Assembly (NCBI GenBank): GCA_024763075.1
Contig: JANTGF010000015.1
Span: forward strand, 1-58,061
Direction of reading: 5' to 3'
DNA: 58,061 nt
Origin: Bacteroidales bacterium
GTDB lineage: Bacteria > Bacteroidota > Bacteroidia > Bacteroidales > VadinHA17
In this document: one piece after another, positions 44,643 to 53,742 of the stretch
How positions within the stretch are numbered: the stretch's first letter is position 1
Layout: the number at the start of each line of letters is the position of its first letter
Position numbers and translations under genes: made by a program
The notes under the pieces: generated by a model
The model's database searches: none
The model's input: the letters and a program-made list of their open reading frames with translations, nothing else
What the model was told of the DNA's origin: nothing

Positions 44643-45227
44643 TTATTCAGTCTCCAGTCCATTCAGAAAAAGTATAAGCTTTCTGAGAGCACGGGCCCGG
44701 TGACTGATTTTATTTTTTTCATCCATACTCATTTCAGCAAAAGTGGTTTTATAACCATCCGGCCTGAAAACAGGATCGTACCCAAATCCTTTAGCTCCGG
44801 ACCGATGTAGTGTGATCTCTCCTTCAACGATTCCTTCAAACAAATGCTCGTCACCATTTATTATTAAAGCAATAATCGTCCGGAACCTGGCTTTCCTGTT
44901 TTCTTTCCCTTTGAGTTTATGAAGTAATTTTTCCATATTGGCCTCAGGGTCTTTTGAATTTCCGGCATAGCGGGCAGAGTATATTCCGGGTTCCCCGTTC
45001 AGTGACTCCACCTCAAGTCCTGTGTCATCAGAAAGAGTGTTATGATGGAAACGCCCATAAACAAATCTTGCTTTTTCAAGGGCATTTCCTTCCAGGGTAT
45101 CTGAATTTTCAGGTATATCATCGGTAAATCCGAAAGATTTTAAACTCAGCAGTTCGAAATTTCCATCCAGTTCGGATTCAATTTCCCTAACTTTATTTTC
45201 ATTTTGCGTAGCGAAGATCAATTTCAT
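44643..45227 (-). CDS. rdgB: Non-canonical purine NTP pyrophosphatase (RdgB/HAM1)
   Basis: The enzyme hydrolyses dITP, ITP and XTP to monophosphates and so keeps deaminated purines out of DNA and RNA. I chose the Met at 45227 (MKLIFATQNENKVREI) over an in-frame Met eight codons upstream, because the family starts directly at this strand. Other motifs: SDDTGLEVESLNGEPGIYSARYAG, GAKGFGYDPVF and SHRARALRKL. The product is about 194 residues, the usual length. Confidence 0.96.
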   Translation of the reverse strand: MKLIFATQNENKVREIESELDGNFELLSLKSFGFTDDIPENSDTLEGNALEKARFVYGRFHHNTLSDDTGLEVESLNGEPGIYSARYAGNSKDPEANMEKLLHKLKGKENRKARFRTIIALIINGDEHLFEGIVEGEITLHRSGAKGFGYDPVFRPDGYKTTFAEMSMDEKNKISHRARALRKLILFLNGLETE

Positions 45228-45240
45228 GTTAAACTGGTAT

Positions 45241-45276
45241 AAAAAAAACAAGGATACGAAAATCCTTGTTTTTTTT
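45241..45276 (-). terminator. Strong, potentially bidirectional terminator between uspA and rdgB
   Basis: A perfect 15-bp stem (AAAAAAAACAAGGAT with ATCCTTGTTTTTTTT) around a six-base loop lies 22 bases after the uspA stop on the minus strand. It isolates uspA from rdgB transcription. The symmetrical A and T tracts would let it act in either direction. Confidence 0.88.
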
Positions 45277-45297
45277 AAATTAATATGAGTTATATTT

Positions 45298-46137
45298 TTA
45301 TCCTCCCATGGCTGAAAAGCTTCCGGACTTCCTTAGATCCGGATTCGGATTCACACACATGACGGGGATTCTTTCCTGGTTAGCTATGATTTGCTGCTCA
45401 TCAGCTCCTAGAGCATAATCTGTGAGACCTATATCCCGGGTTGTCATAATCAGAATTAGGTCGGCTTTCATTTGTTTGGCAAAATCAATAGTTTCTTTGT
45501 AAAACTTCTTTTTACCTGGTGCCGAATGAATTTCAAAATCTATGCCTTTGGATTTGAAATACCTTTTTGCAAAAATAGTATTGCTTGCCACCTTTGCTTT
45601 AAATGATTTATCACTGGCATCCTGTTTAAAAAAATAAAACTTCGTTTTATAATAATTGGCCAGATAAGTCACCCAGGCATTCTTTTCTTTATTTTCGATC
45701 CTGAAATCTATCGGAAAGACAACTTTTTCAAACTTTTTTGACTTTGGCGGTCCCTGAACAATAATAAACGGAACTTTTGAACTGACAATTACTTTCAAAG
45801 CCCAGCTGCCCGTCAATTTCTGCATGCCCTTAATGCCATGGGTTCCCATAACAATCAGATTGGCATCTGCTATTTCGGCAACTTCTCCTATGTCATGAAA
45901 AATACTGCCTGTTTTTACAATGTATCTTGGCTTTACAAAATGATCTTTAAATACTCTTTCTGCAATTTCTTTGCATTTATTTTCAGCATCCCTGATTTCA
46001 GAATGACTTTTTACAATATGCACAAGTACAATCTCATTCTGCATCTCCTGAGAGATCACCAGGGCATTTTCAAGTGCATAATCACCCACAATTGTAAAAT
46101 CATGCGGAACGACAATTGTTTCCTTATTTTTTTCCAT
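45298..46137 (-). CDS. Universal stress protein, tandem UspA domains
   Basis: The 279-residue cytoplasmic protein has two Usp-like halves. The first (residues 1-140) has IVVPHDFTIVGDYALENALV and the ATP-type loop VMGTHGIKGMQKLTGSWALKVI. The second (about 147-275) has the weaker KVVFPIDFRIENK and ends in ILIMTTRDIGLTDYALGADEQQII. Family members bind ATP or act in stress survival. It is a single-gene unit that ends at the bidirectional terminator and is divergent from the membrane cyclase gene across about 90 bases, so the two may respond to related signals. Confidence 0.88.
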   Translation of the reverse strand: MEKNKETIVVPHDFTIVGDYALENALVISQEMQNEIVLVHIVKSHSEIRDAENKCKEIAERVFKDHFVKPRYIVKTGSIFHDIGEVAEIADANLIVMGTHGIKGMQKLTGSWALKVIVSSKVPFIIVQGPPKSKKFEKVVFPIDFRIENKEKNAWVTYLANYYKTKFYFFKQDASDKSFKAKVASNTIFAKRYFKSKGIDFEIHSAPGKKKFYKETIDFAKQMKADLILIMTTRDIGLTDYALGADEQQIIANQERIPVMCVNPNPDLRKSGSFSAMGG

Positions 46138-46181
46138 TGGTTTTTTATTGGATAGAGTTTAACAACTTAAATAATTTATTA

Positions 46182-46189
46182 TATTTTTG
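46182..46189 (+). promoter_or_regulatory. Putative -7 element of the membrane cyclase promoter
   Basis: TATTTTTG matches the Bacteroidota -7 consensus 37 bases before the ATG at 46227. A -33 TTG at the ideal distance is not evident. Confidence 0.45.
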
Positions 46190-46226
46190 AGAATACGAAA
46201 AAACCTTACTTTTGGTTCTGCAAGTT

Positions 46227-48122
46227 ATGAATTTTTCAATCAAAATAAGCGAATTAAAAACAATCTTTGCTATCCTGTCCGGTATTGTACTTTTATTTAC
46301 CCCGTTTGAAACTATGGGGATAAACACCAATCTTATTCCACAAATACAGAGAGTTACATTAAAATCAGACTCTGTAATTTACAAGGATAATACCCTTTTA
46401 GATGAAACGACACAAAATAGCAATTATTTTCCAAAAAAGTTAAAAATTCCGCACAGATATAATTCCCTGACAATTTTAATGAAGAATCGCGGGCTGGAAA
46501 ATGGAGTTTTTTTTCAGTATTATCTTGAAGGCTTTGATAAAAACTGGAGCAACCCTGTAACTTATCCGGTAAAAGAATACAGTAACCTTCCTCCTGGAAA
46601 ATACTCTTTTCATGCCAGGTATATGATTAATGGAAAACCCGGAGCTGATACTTCTTTTCGTTTTAAAATATTAAAACCGGTTTTTGGAACTTATCTGGCC
46701 ATATTGATTTATCTTATGGGCACTGTTCTGTTAATCATCGTACTTGCAAAATTCATATCTTACAGGTTTGCCAGGGAGCGCTTCAGACTGGAACGGATCA
46801 TTAATGATAGAACAAATGCGCTGGTAATGGAGAAGGATAAATCAGAAAATCTGTTGGCAAATGTATTACCAAAGGATACAGCCAGGGAACTGAAAGTCAG
46901 GGGAAAGGTGGCCAAAAAGAAATACGATATGGTAACGGTCCTGTTTTCAGATATTCAGGGATTTACGAAGCTGGCTGAACAAATGAATCCGGAGACTCTT
47001 ATAGACGAACTGGATCATTTTTTCTTTTATTTTGACTCGGTTGTTGAAAAATACAATATTGAAAAAATAAAGACAATCGGAGATGCCTACATGTGCGCAG
47101 GGGGTATTCCCGTTAAAAACAAAACAAACCCGGTTGAAGTGGTAATGGCAGCTCTTGAAATGCAGCAGTATATGATTGAGTTGCACAAAAAAGCCTCGCT
47201 GAAAAATTCGAAAATTTGGGATATTCGTATTGGCATTCATACCGGGCCTGTAATTGCCGGAGTAGTGGGGCATAAAAAATTGTCTTACGATATTTGGGGC
47301 GATACTGTAAATACAGCAAGCCGGATGGAATCTTCCGGAGAAACCGGTAAAATAAATGTCTCAGGCTCTACCTATGAACTGATTAAGGATTTTTTCGAAA
47401 CGGAATATCGTGGTAAAATGCCGGTAAAGTATAAAGGAGAGATTGAAATGTACTTTGTAAAAGGCCTGAAACCTGCGTTTTATAGTAAAGAACGAAATGG
47501 GCCTAATAAAAAGTTCTTTAATCATCTCCATTTGCTTAGGCTGTCAGGTTTCAGGGAAATTATTCTTCAAAAAATGGAGGAAGAAATAGCGGAAAATTAT
47601 TATTTCCATAATCTGGACTATATAAAAAATCTTGAAGACAGGATAGATGCGATTTCATCTTCTGAAGGAGTAGCCGAAGATGATGTTTTGTTGATTAAAT
47701 CAGCAGCTTATTTATATGTAACCGGTTTTGTGTTAGATTATGATAATCACCTTGAAGCCGCCTGCAATTACGCAAAAGATATTTTACCCGGGGTGCGTTA
47801 TTCTGAAAGCCAGATAAAAGCAATTTGTTCTTTGGTGAAATCTGTAACCCGAAGTGGTAAACCTGCAAACATAAATGAAGGGGTACTGAAAGATGCAGTT
47901 TTTTATTATGTTGGCAGTGTAAATTACCTGGAACTCTCAATGAATCTTTTTTATGAACTGAGAGATCATCAGAAAATAAAATCACTCATAGAATGGAAGG
48001 TTGAACAAACCGGACTGATTTCAGGTTTTGAATATTTTACGAAAGCCGGCAGAAATCTAAGAGAAGTTGATAAAAATGAACAGTTGAAAAAAGTGATACA
48101 ATTAATGGAAACAAATGCATGA
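46227..48122 (+). CDS. Membrane class III adenylate cyclase with periplasmic Y_Y_Y domain and degenerate HD domain
   Basis: I start at ATG 46227 (MNFSIKISEL) rather than the TTG five codons upstream. The 631-residue protein has an N-terminal hydrophobic segment (11-26), a periplasmic Y_Y_Y-type domain (about 72-148, FFQYYLEGFDKNWSNP and PPGKYSFHARY), one membrane helix (153-178), a helical linker, and a canonical class III cyclase (about 234-415). Asp242 and Asp286 are the metal ligands, Lys282 and Asp355 favour ATP, and Asn362 and Arg366 are present. The C-terminal 200 residues align with the HD domain of the 40810-42222 paralog, but HD is YV (497-498), and His303 and Asp396 equivalents are Tyr465 and Val558, so this domain should be catalytically dead. 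Confidence 0.88.
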   Translation: MNFSIKISELKTIFAILSGIVLLFTPFETMGINTNLIPQIQRVTLKSDSVIYKDNTLLDETTQNSNYFPKKLKIPHRYNSLTILMKNRGLENGVFFQYYLEGFDKNWSNPVTYPVKEYSNLPPGKYSFHARYMINGKPGADTSFRFKILKPVFGTYLAILIYLMGTVLLIIVLAKFISYRFARERFRLERIINDRTNALVMEKDKSENLLANVLPKDTARELKVRGKVAKKKYDMVTVLFSDIQGFTKLAEQMNPETLIDELDHFFFYFDSVVEKYNIEKIKTIGDAYMCAGGIPVKNKTNPVEVVMAALEMQQYMIELHKKASLKNSKIWDIRIGIHTGPVIAGVVGHKKLSYDIWGDTVNTASRMESSGETGKINVSGSTYELIKDFFETEYRGKMPVKYKGEIEMYFVKGLKPAFYSKERNGPNKKFFNHLHLLRLSGFREIILQKMEEEIAENYYFHNLDYIKNLEDRIDAISSSEGVAEDDVLLIKSAAYLYVTGFVLDYDNHLEAACNYAKDILPGVRYSESQIKAICSLVKSVTRSGKPANINEGVLKDAVFYYVGSVNYLELSMNLFYELRDHQKIKSLIEWKVEQTGLISGFEYFTKAGRNLREVDKNEQLKKVIQLMETNA

Positions 48123-48177
48123 AAATAGAATAGATTATAGTAATTTAGTAATGTTGAATTAAACTTAATTTTAAGGA

Positions 48178-49194
48178 ATGGAAAATATTGACTGGGGCCA
48201 CTTGTCTTTTGGTTACAATAAGACTAATTATAACACAAGGTGTTATTTCAGAAATGGTAAATGGGGTAAAATCGAAGTCTCAAGTTCCGAGATTATTAAT
48301 ATACATATTGCAGCCACGTGTTTGCATTACGGGCAGGAAGCTTTTGAGGGATTAAAGGCTTTTCAGGGAAAAGACGGGCGCGTCAGGGTTTTTCGCTGGG
48401 AAGAAAATGCGAAAAGGATGCAATCTTCTGCAAAAGGGATCAGGATGGCTGAAGTTCCCGGTGCTCTTTTTAAGGAAATGGTATGGAAAACCATTGCTCT
48501 GAACAGGGAGTTTGTACCACCGTACGGAACAGGTGCAGCTTTGTATATTCGGCCTTTATTAATAGGAACGGGAGCTGAAATAGGTGTTAAACCTGCAACA
48601 GAGTATATGTTCATGATTTTTGTAACACCCGTTGGTCCCTATTTTAAGGAGGGAATGAAACCGGTAGATATGCTGATAAGCAGAGAGTATGACCGGGCAG
48701 CTCCGCTGGGAACCGGAAATATTAAGGTAGGAGGCAATTATGCAGGTAGTTTAAACGCCATTCAGTCTGCGCACGACCATAGTTTTGCCAATGTAGTTTT
48801 CCTGGATGCCAAAGAAAAAAAATACATCGATGAATGTGGGCCGGCGAACTTCTTCGGAGTTAAGAATAACACCTATATTACTCCTAAATCTGATTCTATC
48901 CTTCCTTCTATCACAAATAAATCATTGATTACCCTTGCAGAAGATATGGGGATTAAGGTTGAGAGGAGAAAAGTTCCGGTTGAAGAACTGGAAACTTTTG
49001 AAGAGGCAGGTGCCTGTGGAACAGCTGCCGTTATCAGTCCTGTTAAATCAATTTATGATCCGGCAACCAGGAAAACTTATACTTTTTACCAGGATCAGGC
49101 AGGACCGGTTTCCCAGGAATTATACAACAGGCTCACAGCCATTCAACTGGGTGACATGGAGGATAAATACGGCTGGGTTGAATTTGTGGATTAA
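48178..49194 (+). CDS. ilvE: Branched-chain amino acid aminotransferase
   Basis: The PLP-dependent class IV enzyme makes or degrades Leu, Ile and Val from their 2-oxo acids. The 338-residue product has HYGQEAFEGLKAFQGKDGRVRVFR, YIRPLLIGTGAEIGV, the PLP Lys in GTGNIKVGGNYAGSL, and YIDECGPANFFGV. It starts 55 bases after the membrane cyclase gene on the same strand, so readthrough is possible, although the two have no obvious functional tie. Confidence 0.96.
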   Translation: MENIDWGHLSFGYNKTNYNTRCYFRNGKWGKIEVSSSEIINIHIAATCLHYGQEAFEGLKAFQGKDGRVRVFRWEENAKRMQSSAKGIRMAEVPGALFKEMVWKTIALNREFVPPYGTGAALYIRPLLIGTGAEIGVKPATEYMFMIFVTPVGPYFKEGMKPVDMLISREYDRAAPLGTGNIKVGGNYAGSLNAIQSAHDHSFANVVFLDAKEKKYIDECGPANFFGVKNNTYITPKSDSILPSITNKSLITLAEDMGIKVERRKVPVEELETFEEAGACGTAAVISPVKSIYDPATRKTYTFYQDQAGPVSQELYNRLTAIQLGDMEDKYGWVEFVD

Positions 49195-49254
49195 AAGAAG
49201 TGCCACCTGTGTTTTATAAAGGAGATTTATTTATCCTGATTCACACATTATTGC

Positions 49255-49262
49255 TATCTTTG
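49255..49262 (+). promoter_or_regulatory. Putative -7 element upstream of ftsX
   Basis: TATCTTTG fits the Bacteroidota -7 consensus about 97 bases upstream of the ftsX start. It would drive the ftsX-DUF3098-uppP-truB run. Confidence 0.5.
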
Positions 49263-49358
49263 CATTTCTGAAATTTGCACAGGCCTCTATTTCTTTGAGA
49301 ACTTATTGGTCGGTTCATAATGCAGTTGATTTTCGGGATCTTAACAAAGTGATATACA

Positions 49359-50237
49359 TTGAAAGGAGAAAATCCAAAATTTGAAAAGAAAAGATTAAGA
49401 AGTTCTTACTTTACTTCAATCATAAGCATATCGCTGGTTTTATTTTTGATTGGACTAATGGGACTGCTTGTCCTGAATGCAAAAGTTCTTTCCAATTACA
49501 TAAAGGAAAGTTTAAATTTATCCATAATTCTTAAAGATAATGTTAAGGAGGTTGAGGTGAGGCGATTACAGAAGAACCTGGATGCTGCTGAGTATGTAAA
49601 ATATACCAAGTTTATTTCAAAAGATCAGGCAGCTAAAGACCTTCAGGAAGAACTTGGGGAAGATTTTATTGATTTCCTGGGCTACAACCCTTTGCTTGCA
49701 TCCATTGATGTTTACCTGCATGCACCGTATGCAAATACCGATAGTATTGTTATGATTGAAAGCAAATTAATGGATTACTCCCCGGTTAAGGAAGTTTACT
49801 ATCATGAGTCTTTAATTTATCTGATCAATAAAAATGTCAGGAAAATAAGTTTTGTAATCCTGGTTTTTTCCGGACTATTATTCCTGATAGCCTTAACTTT
49901 GGTTAATAATACGATCCGCTTATCGGTTTATTCTAAAAGGTTTTTGATACATACGATGCAATTGGTTGGGGCAACCAGGGCTTTTATCCGGCGTCCTTTT
50001 ATTAAAAAAAGTATTTTGCATGGAATTCTTGCTGCTTTTATTGCTATTTTCTTAATTTTGGGCTCCCTTTATTTGCTGCAAAAGGACTTTCCTGAAATAA
50101 TTAAAATACAGGATATGCAAGTGTTGGCAATGTTGTTTGGCGGGGTAATTCTATTGGGAATTCTTTTTAATCTGATCTCAACATTTTTTGCAGTGAATAA
50201 ATATCTGAGGATGGAAGAAGGAGATTTATATTATTAA
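49359..50237 (+). CDS. ftsX: Cell division protein FtsX
   Basis: FtsX with FtsE forms a type VII ABC system that activates peptidoglycan hydrolases at the septum. The 292-residue product has the expected layout: an N-terminal membrane helix (about 20-43), a periplasmic domain (about 44-165), then three C-terminal helices (about 168-190, 218-240 and 252-275). The TTG at 49359 is the start that gives the normal Bacteroidota N terminus (KFEKKRLRSSYFTSIISISLVLF). ftsE is not in the window. DUF3098 follows 12 nt downstream. Confidence 0.92.
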   Translation: MKGENPKFEKKRLRSSYFTSIISISLVLFLIGLMGLLVLNAKVLSNYIKESLNLSIILKDNVKEVEVRRLQKNLDAAEYVKYTKFISKDQAAKDLQEELGEDFIDFLGYNPLLASIDVYLHAPYANTDSIVMIESKLMDYSPVKEVYYHESLIYLINKNVRKISFVILVFSGLLFLIALTLVNNTIRLSVYSKRFLIHTMQLVGATRAFIRRPFIKKSILHGILAAFIAIFLILGSLYLLQKDFPEIIKIQDMQVLAMLFGGVILLGILFNLISTFFAVNKYLRMEEGDLYY

Positions 50238-50249
50238 AATACTACAGGC

Positions 50250-50516
50250 ATGGCTTTAAGTGAAAAATTGAAACAAAAGGATGAAAATTTTGCATTGGGG
50301 AAAGATAATTACTTTTTTCTTGCAATCGGGTTTGTAATCATTGTTATCGGATTCCTGCTTATGATTGGTGGAAAATCAGATGATCCGAATGAATTTAGTG
50401 AAGCAATTTTCAGTTTCAGACGTATCACTCTGGCTCCGATTATTGTTCTTTTTGGTTTCGGATTCGAAATCTGGGCCATAATGCGGAGGCCAAAAGCAAA
50501 AAATGAGGATGCATGA
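50250..50516 (+). CDS. DUF3098 family small membrane protein
   Basis: The 88-residue product has two transmembrane helices (about 22-40 and 62-78) around a short loop with KSDDPNEFSEAIFSFRRITLAP, which is the DUF3098 signature in Bacteroidota. Its function is unknown. Its constant place between ftsX and uppP in this phylum suggests a link to cell envelope synthesis or division. Confidence 0.88.
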   Translation: MALSEKLKQKDENFALGKDNYFFLAIGFVIIVIGFLLMIGGKSDDPNEFSEAIFSFRRITLAPIIVLFGFGFEIWAIMRRPKAKNEDA

Positions 50517-50558
50517 TTCCCATTTATTAAACCGATTTACGATAATTAAAAATATTTT

Positions 50559-51341
50559 ATGAACTGGATTGAAGCTCTGATCCTTGGTATTGTACAGGGA
50601 TTAACCGAATTTTTACCGGTAAGCAGCAGCGGCCACCTGGAAATAGGCAAGCACCTTCTGGGTGCTGATGTAACTCAAAGCCTGGAATTTACTGTTGTTG
50701 TTCATGGAGCAACAGTTTTAAGTACAGTAGTGATTTTCTGGAAGGACATTATAAATTTGTTTAAGAGCTTCTTTACTTTTAAAAAAAACGAAGAAACCTC
50801 TTTTGTCTGGAAAATTATAATATCAATGATCCCTGTTGGGATTGTCGGGGTTCTTTTTAAAGATGAGGTAGAACAATTCTTCGACGGAAACATGCATTTT
50901 GTTGGGGCTATGCTGATTTTTACCTCGGCACTGCTGGCTGTTACTATGCTGGCAAAAAGCAAGGGGAAGCACATTTCCTATCTTGATTCATTTATCATAG
51001 GTATTGCGCAGGCAGTTGCTGTTTTACCGGGCATTTCCCGTTCCGGGGCAACAATAGCCACTGGTTTATTGTTGGGAAATAAAAAAGAAGAAGTTGCAAA
51101 GTTTTCTTTTTTGATGGTGATTATTCCCATTCTGGGTGCAAACCTGAAAGAGTTATTCTCAGGGGAATTTGGGGGCAGTCAGGATATTAGTGCACTGGTT
51201 CTGGTAGTCGGTTTTTTCGCTGCTTTCATATCCGGGTTATTTGCATGCCGCTGGATGATTAATATAGTGAAAAGGGGAAATTTGTATTATTTTGCTTTGT
51301 ATTGCCTGGTCATCGGAGGTATTGCATTAATCTTTGGATAA
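50559..51341 (+). CDS. uppP: Undecaprenyl-diphosphate phosphatase
   Basis: UppP (BacA) dephosphorylates undecaprenyl diphosphate in the inner membrane so the carrier lipid can be reused for peptidoglycan and glycan synthesis. The 260-residue polytopic product has the two signature loops, GLTEFLPVSSSGHLEIGKHL near residue 13 and LPGISRSGATIATGLLLG near residue 155. Both hold the conserved Glu, Ser and Arg residues. The truB gene overlaps its end by 8 nt, so the two are coupled. Confidence 0.97.
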   Translation: MNWIEALILGIVQGLTEFLPVSSSGHLEIGKHLLGADVTQSLEFTVVVHGATVLSTVVIFWKDIINLFKSFFTFKKNEETSFVWKIIISMIPVGIVGVLFKDEVEQFFDGNMHFVGAMLIFTSALLAVTMLAKSKGKHISYLDSFIIGIAQAVAVLPGISRSGATIATGLLLGNKKEEVAKFSFLMVIIPILGANLKELFSGEFGGSQDISALVLVVGFFAAFISGLFACRWMINIVKRGNLYYFALYCLVIGGIALIFG

Positions 51342-52050
51342 GCGAATGAGTTTACTGGAAGAGCAGGAGTTATATAAAGAAGGCCGGGTCCTGGTGTTTG
51401 ACAAACCATTGAACTGGACTTCTTTTAATGTGGTAAGCAAGGTCAGGATACTTCTTCGGGATTATCTGAAGGTTAAGAAGATAAAGGTTGGTCATGCCGG
51501 AACTCTTGATCCGCTGGCAACCGGTTTGCTGATTGTTTGTACGGGTAAGGCAACGAAGAAGATATATCAGTTTCAGGAAATGAAGAAGGAATATATTGCC
51601 ACCATTGTGCTGGGTGAAACCACGCCTTCCTTTGATCTGGAAACAAAAGTGGATAAGGTTTTTGACCTTTCCGGGATCACTGAAAAAAAGGTAAAAGAGG
51701 TCCTGAATCAGTTCATTGGAGAGATCGAACAAATTCCACCTCTTTTTTCGGCCAAGAACATAAACGGAAAGAGAGCATATGACCTGGCAAGGAAAGGAGA
51801 TACCCGTGAGCTGAAACCAAATTTAGTTACCATTGACAAGATAGAATTACTGGAATATAATTTGCCTGAAATTAAGATAAAAGTTCTCTGCGGCAAGGGT
51901 ACATACATCCGTTCTTTAGCCAGAGACATAGGGTTAAAACTGCAAAATGGAGCATATTTATCAAAATTAATCAGGACTAAAATAGGTGATTATGAGATAG
52001 ATAATGCCTGGGATATAAAAAAATTTGAGGATAGCCTGAAAATGTTGTAA
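51334..52050 (+). CDS. truB: tRNA pseudouridine(55) synthase TruB
   Basis: TruB isomerises U55 in the T loop of tRNAs. The 238-residue product has KPLNWTSFNVVSKVR, the catalytic Asp in KVGHAGTLDPLATGLLIV, FIGEIEQIPPLFSAKNINGKRAYDLA and CGKGTYIRSLARDIG. Either the start at 51334 or Met 51346 (MSLLEEQELY) could be used; the first overlaps uppP by 8 nt. The length is that of the short bacterial type without a PUA domain. Confidence 0.96.
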   Translation: MDKRMSLLEEQELYKEGRVLVFDKPLNWTSFNVVSKVRILLRDYLKVKKIKVGHAGTLDPLATGLLIVCTGKATKKIYQFQEMKKEYIATIVLGETTPSFDLETKVDKVFDLSGITEKKVKEVLNQFIGEIEQIPPLFSAKNINGKRAYDLARKGDTRELKPNLVTIDKIELLEYNLPEIKIKVLCGKGTYIRSLARDIGLKLQNGAYLSKLIRTKIGDYEIDNAWDIKKFEDSLKML

Positions 52051-52169
52051 CTTATTGCATTTTCTTACGTATAAGGTATCTGTCCTTTTAAACTAATAAT
52101 TTAGGAGAATGAACAAGAAATATTCCGGCCTTTTCTGCGTTCTGTTTCATTACTAAAACACATATAAAT

Positions 52170-53222
52170 ATGAAATTATCAAACTACAGATTTGAATTAC
52201 CACCAGAATTAATTGCACAGTATCCTTCTGCAAACCGTGATGAAGCCAGATTAATGGTTTTGCATAAAAAAACAGGGAAAATTGAACATAAACAATTTAA
52301 AGAGATAATTCAGTATTTTGATAACGAAGATGTAATGGTCTTCAATGACACCAAAGTATTTCCGGCACGCCTCTATGGCAATAAGGAAAAGACCGGTGCT
52401 GAAATTGAAGTGTTTCTTTTGAGGGAACTGAACAGGGACCAGCGCCTTTGGGATGTAATGGTGGATCCTGCCAGAAAAATAAGGATTGGAAACAAACTGT
52501 ATTTTGGCGAAAATGACATTCTCGTTGCAGAAGTAATTGATAATACTACCTCAAGAGGAAGAACCTTACGTTTCCTTTTTGACGGACCTTATGATGAGTT
52601 CAAGAAAACCCTGTACCAGTTGGGCGAAACCCCATTACCCAAATTCATTAACAGACAGGCCGAACCGGAAGATTCAGAAAGATATCAAACCATTTTTGCT
52701 AAGCATGAAGGAGCTGTAGCAGCACCAACTGCCGGGCTCCATTTTAGCAGGGAATTGCTAAAGCGACTGGAAATTAAAGGGGTTGACTTTGCATTTGTTA
52801 CACTTCATGTGGGCCTGGGAAATTTCCGGACGGTTGATGTAGAAGATCTTACCAAGCACAAAATGGATTCAGAACAGATTATAATTCCTGAAAAAGCTAC
52901 CAAAATCATTAATAAAGCTAAGGGTGAAAAGCATAATATTTGTGCTGTAGGAACCACCGTTCTGAGAACATTGGAAAGTTCGGTATCAACCGACGGCTAC
53001 CTAAAACCTTTTGAGGGCTGGACAAATAAATTCATCTTTCCACCGTATGAACCGATTGTTCCCGATAGTATGATCACCAATTTTCATTTGCCACTTTCCA
53101 CCTTGTTAATGATGGTTTCTGCTTTCTCAGGTTATGACTTTCTGTTTGAGGCTTACCGGCTTGCAATAAAAGAAAAATATAGTTTTGGTACCTATGGTGA
53201 TGCAATGTTGATTATTGATTAG
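52170..53222 (+). CDS. queA: S-adenosylmethionine:tRNA ribosyltransferase-isomerase QueA
   Basis: QueA adds the epoxycyclopentane ring to 7-aminomethyl-7-deazaguanine at tRNA position 34, the penultimate step to queuosine. The 350-residue product has [70 protein letters not shown] and [15 protein letters not shown]. It follows truB by 119 bases, a common order in Bacteroidota. Other queuosine genes are not in the window. Confidence 0.97.
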   Translation: MKLSNYRFELPPELIAQYPSANRDEARLMVLHKKTGKIEHKQFKEIIQYFDNEDVMVFNDTKVFPARLYGNKEKTGAEIEVFLLRELNRDQRLWDVMVDPARKIRIGNKLYFGENDILVAEVIDNTTSRGRTLRFLFDGPYDEFKKTLYQLGETPLPKFINRQAEPEDSERYQTIFAKHEGAVAAPTAGLHFSRELLKRLEIKGVDFAFVTLHVGLGNFRTVDVEDLTKHKMDSEQIIIPEKATKIINKAKGEKHNICAVGTTVLRTLESSVSTDGYLKPFEGWTNKFIFPPYEPIVPDSMITNFHLPLSTLLMMVSAFSGYDFLFEAYRLAIKEKYSFGTYGDAMLIID

Positions 53223-53742
53223 AAAACCCCTTTAATCAACGATTCCATTAAAGTTTTCTCAAAAGGAATCTTTCCGGAGATAGACTTGTAATGCTTGTAT
53301 TGCTATGTTTTACAGAATTATTTCGGGCATTTGTTATCATCAAATCTGAAGTTCATTCATTCTCAGTATTGCAATGCTGATGCAGATTCTTCATTAAAGG
53401 AGATTAATATCACCTTAACCCGCAATATACACCACTATTATTAAATATTACTGCTACATTTCTGATATACAGTGCATTAATCTGTATTTTTCAGAAATTC
53501 TAATTGTCCAAAATTGGGTATCCGTTTTTTAACTTTATAAAGGCCTTAATTATCAGGTATTTTCTAACCAAATTTCCAAACTTTTGTCTCTCTAAATACG
53601 TAATTATAATCAATTTTAAACTTTAGTCGTTGCTTGGAATTAGTCAGATATATGCATTTATCATCGAAGTGCAACCATTTTGCATCATTAATAGTCTGAT
53701 TTCTAAGCAACAGTACTTGTTAAATTGAATTGCAACTAAACC
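53223..53742. other. Gene-free AT-rich region before the giant surface protein gene
   Basis: About 520 bases without a coding frame, tRNA or clear terminator. It contains several weak direct repeats such as TATTGCAATGCTGATG against TTGTATTGCTATG, but no clear promoter or element. It is the upstream region of the large secreted protein gene starting at 53743. Confidence 0.5.
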
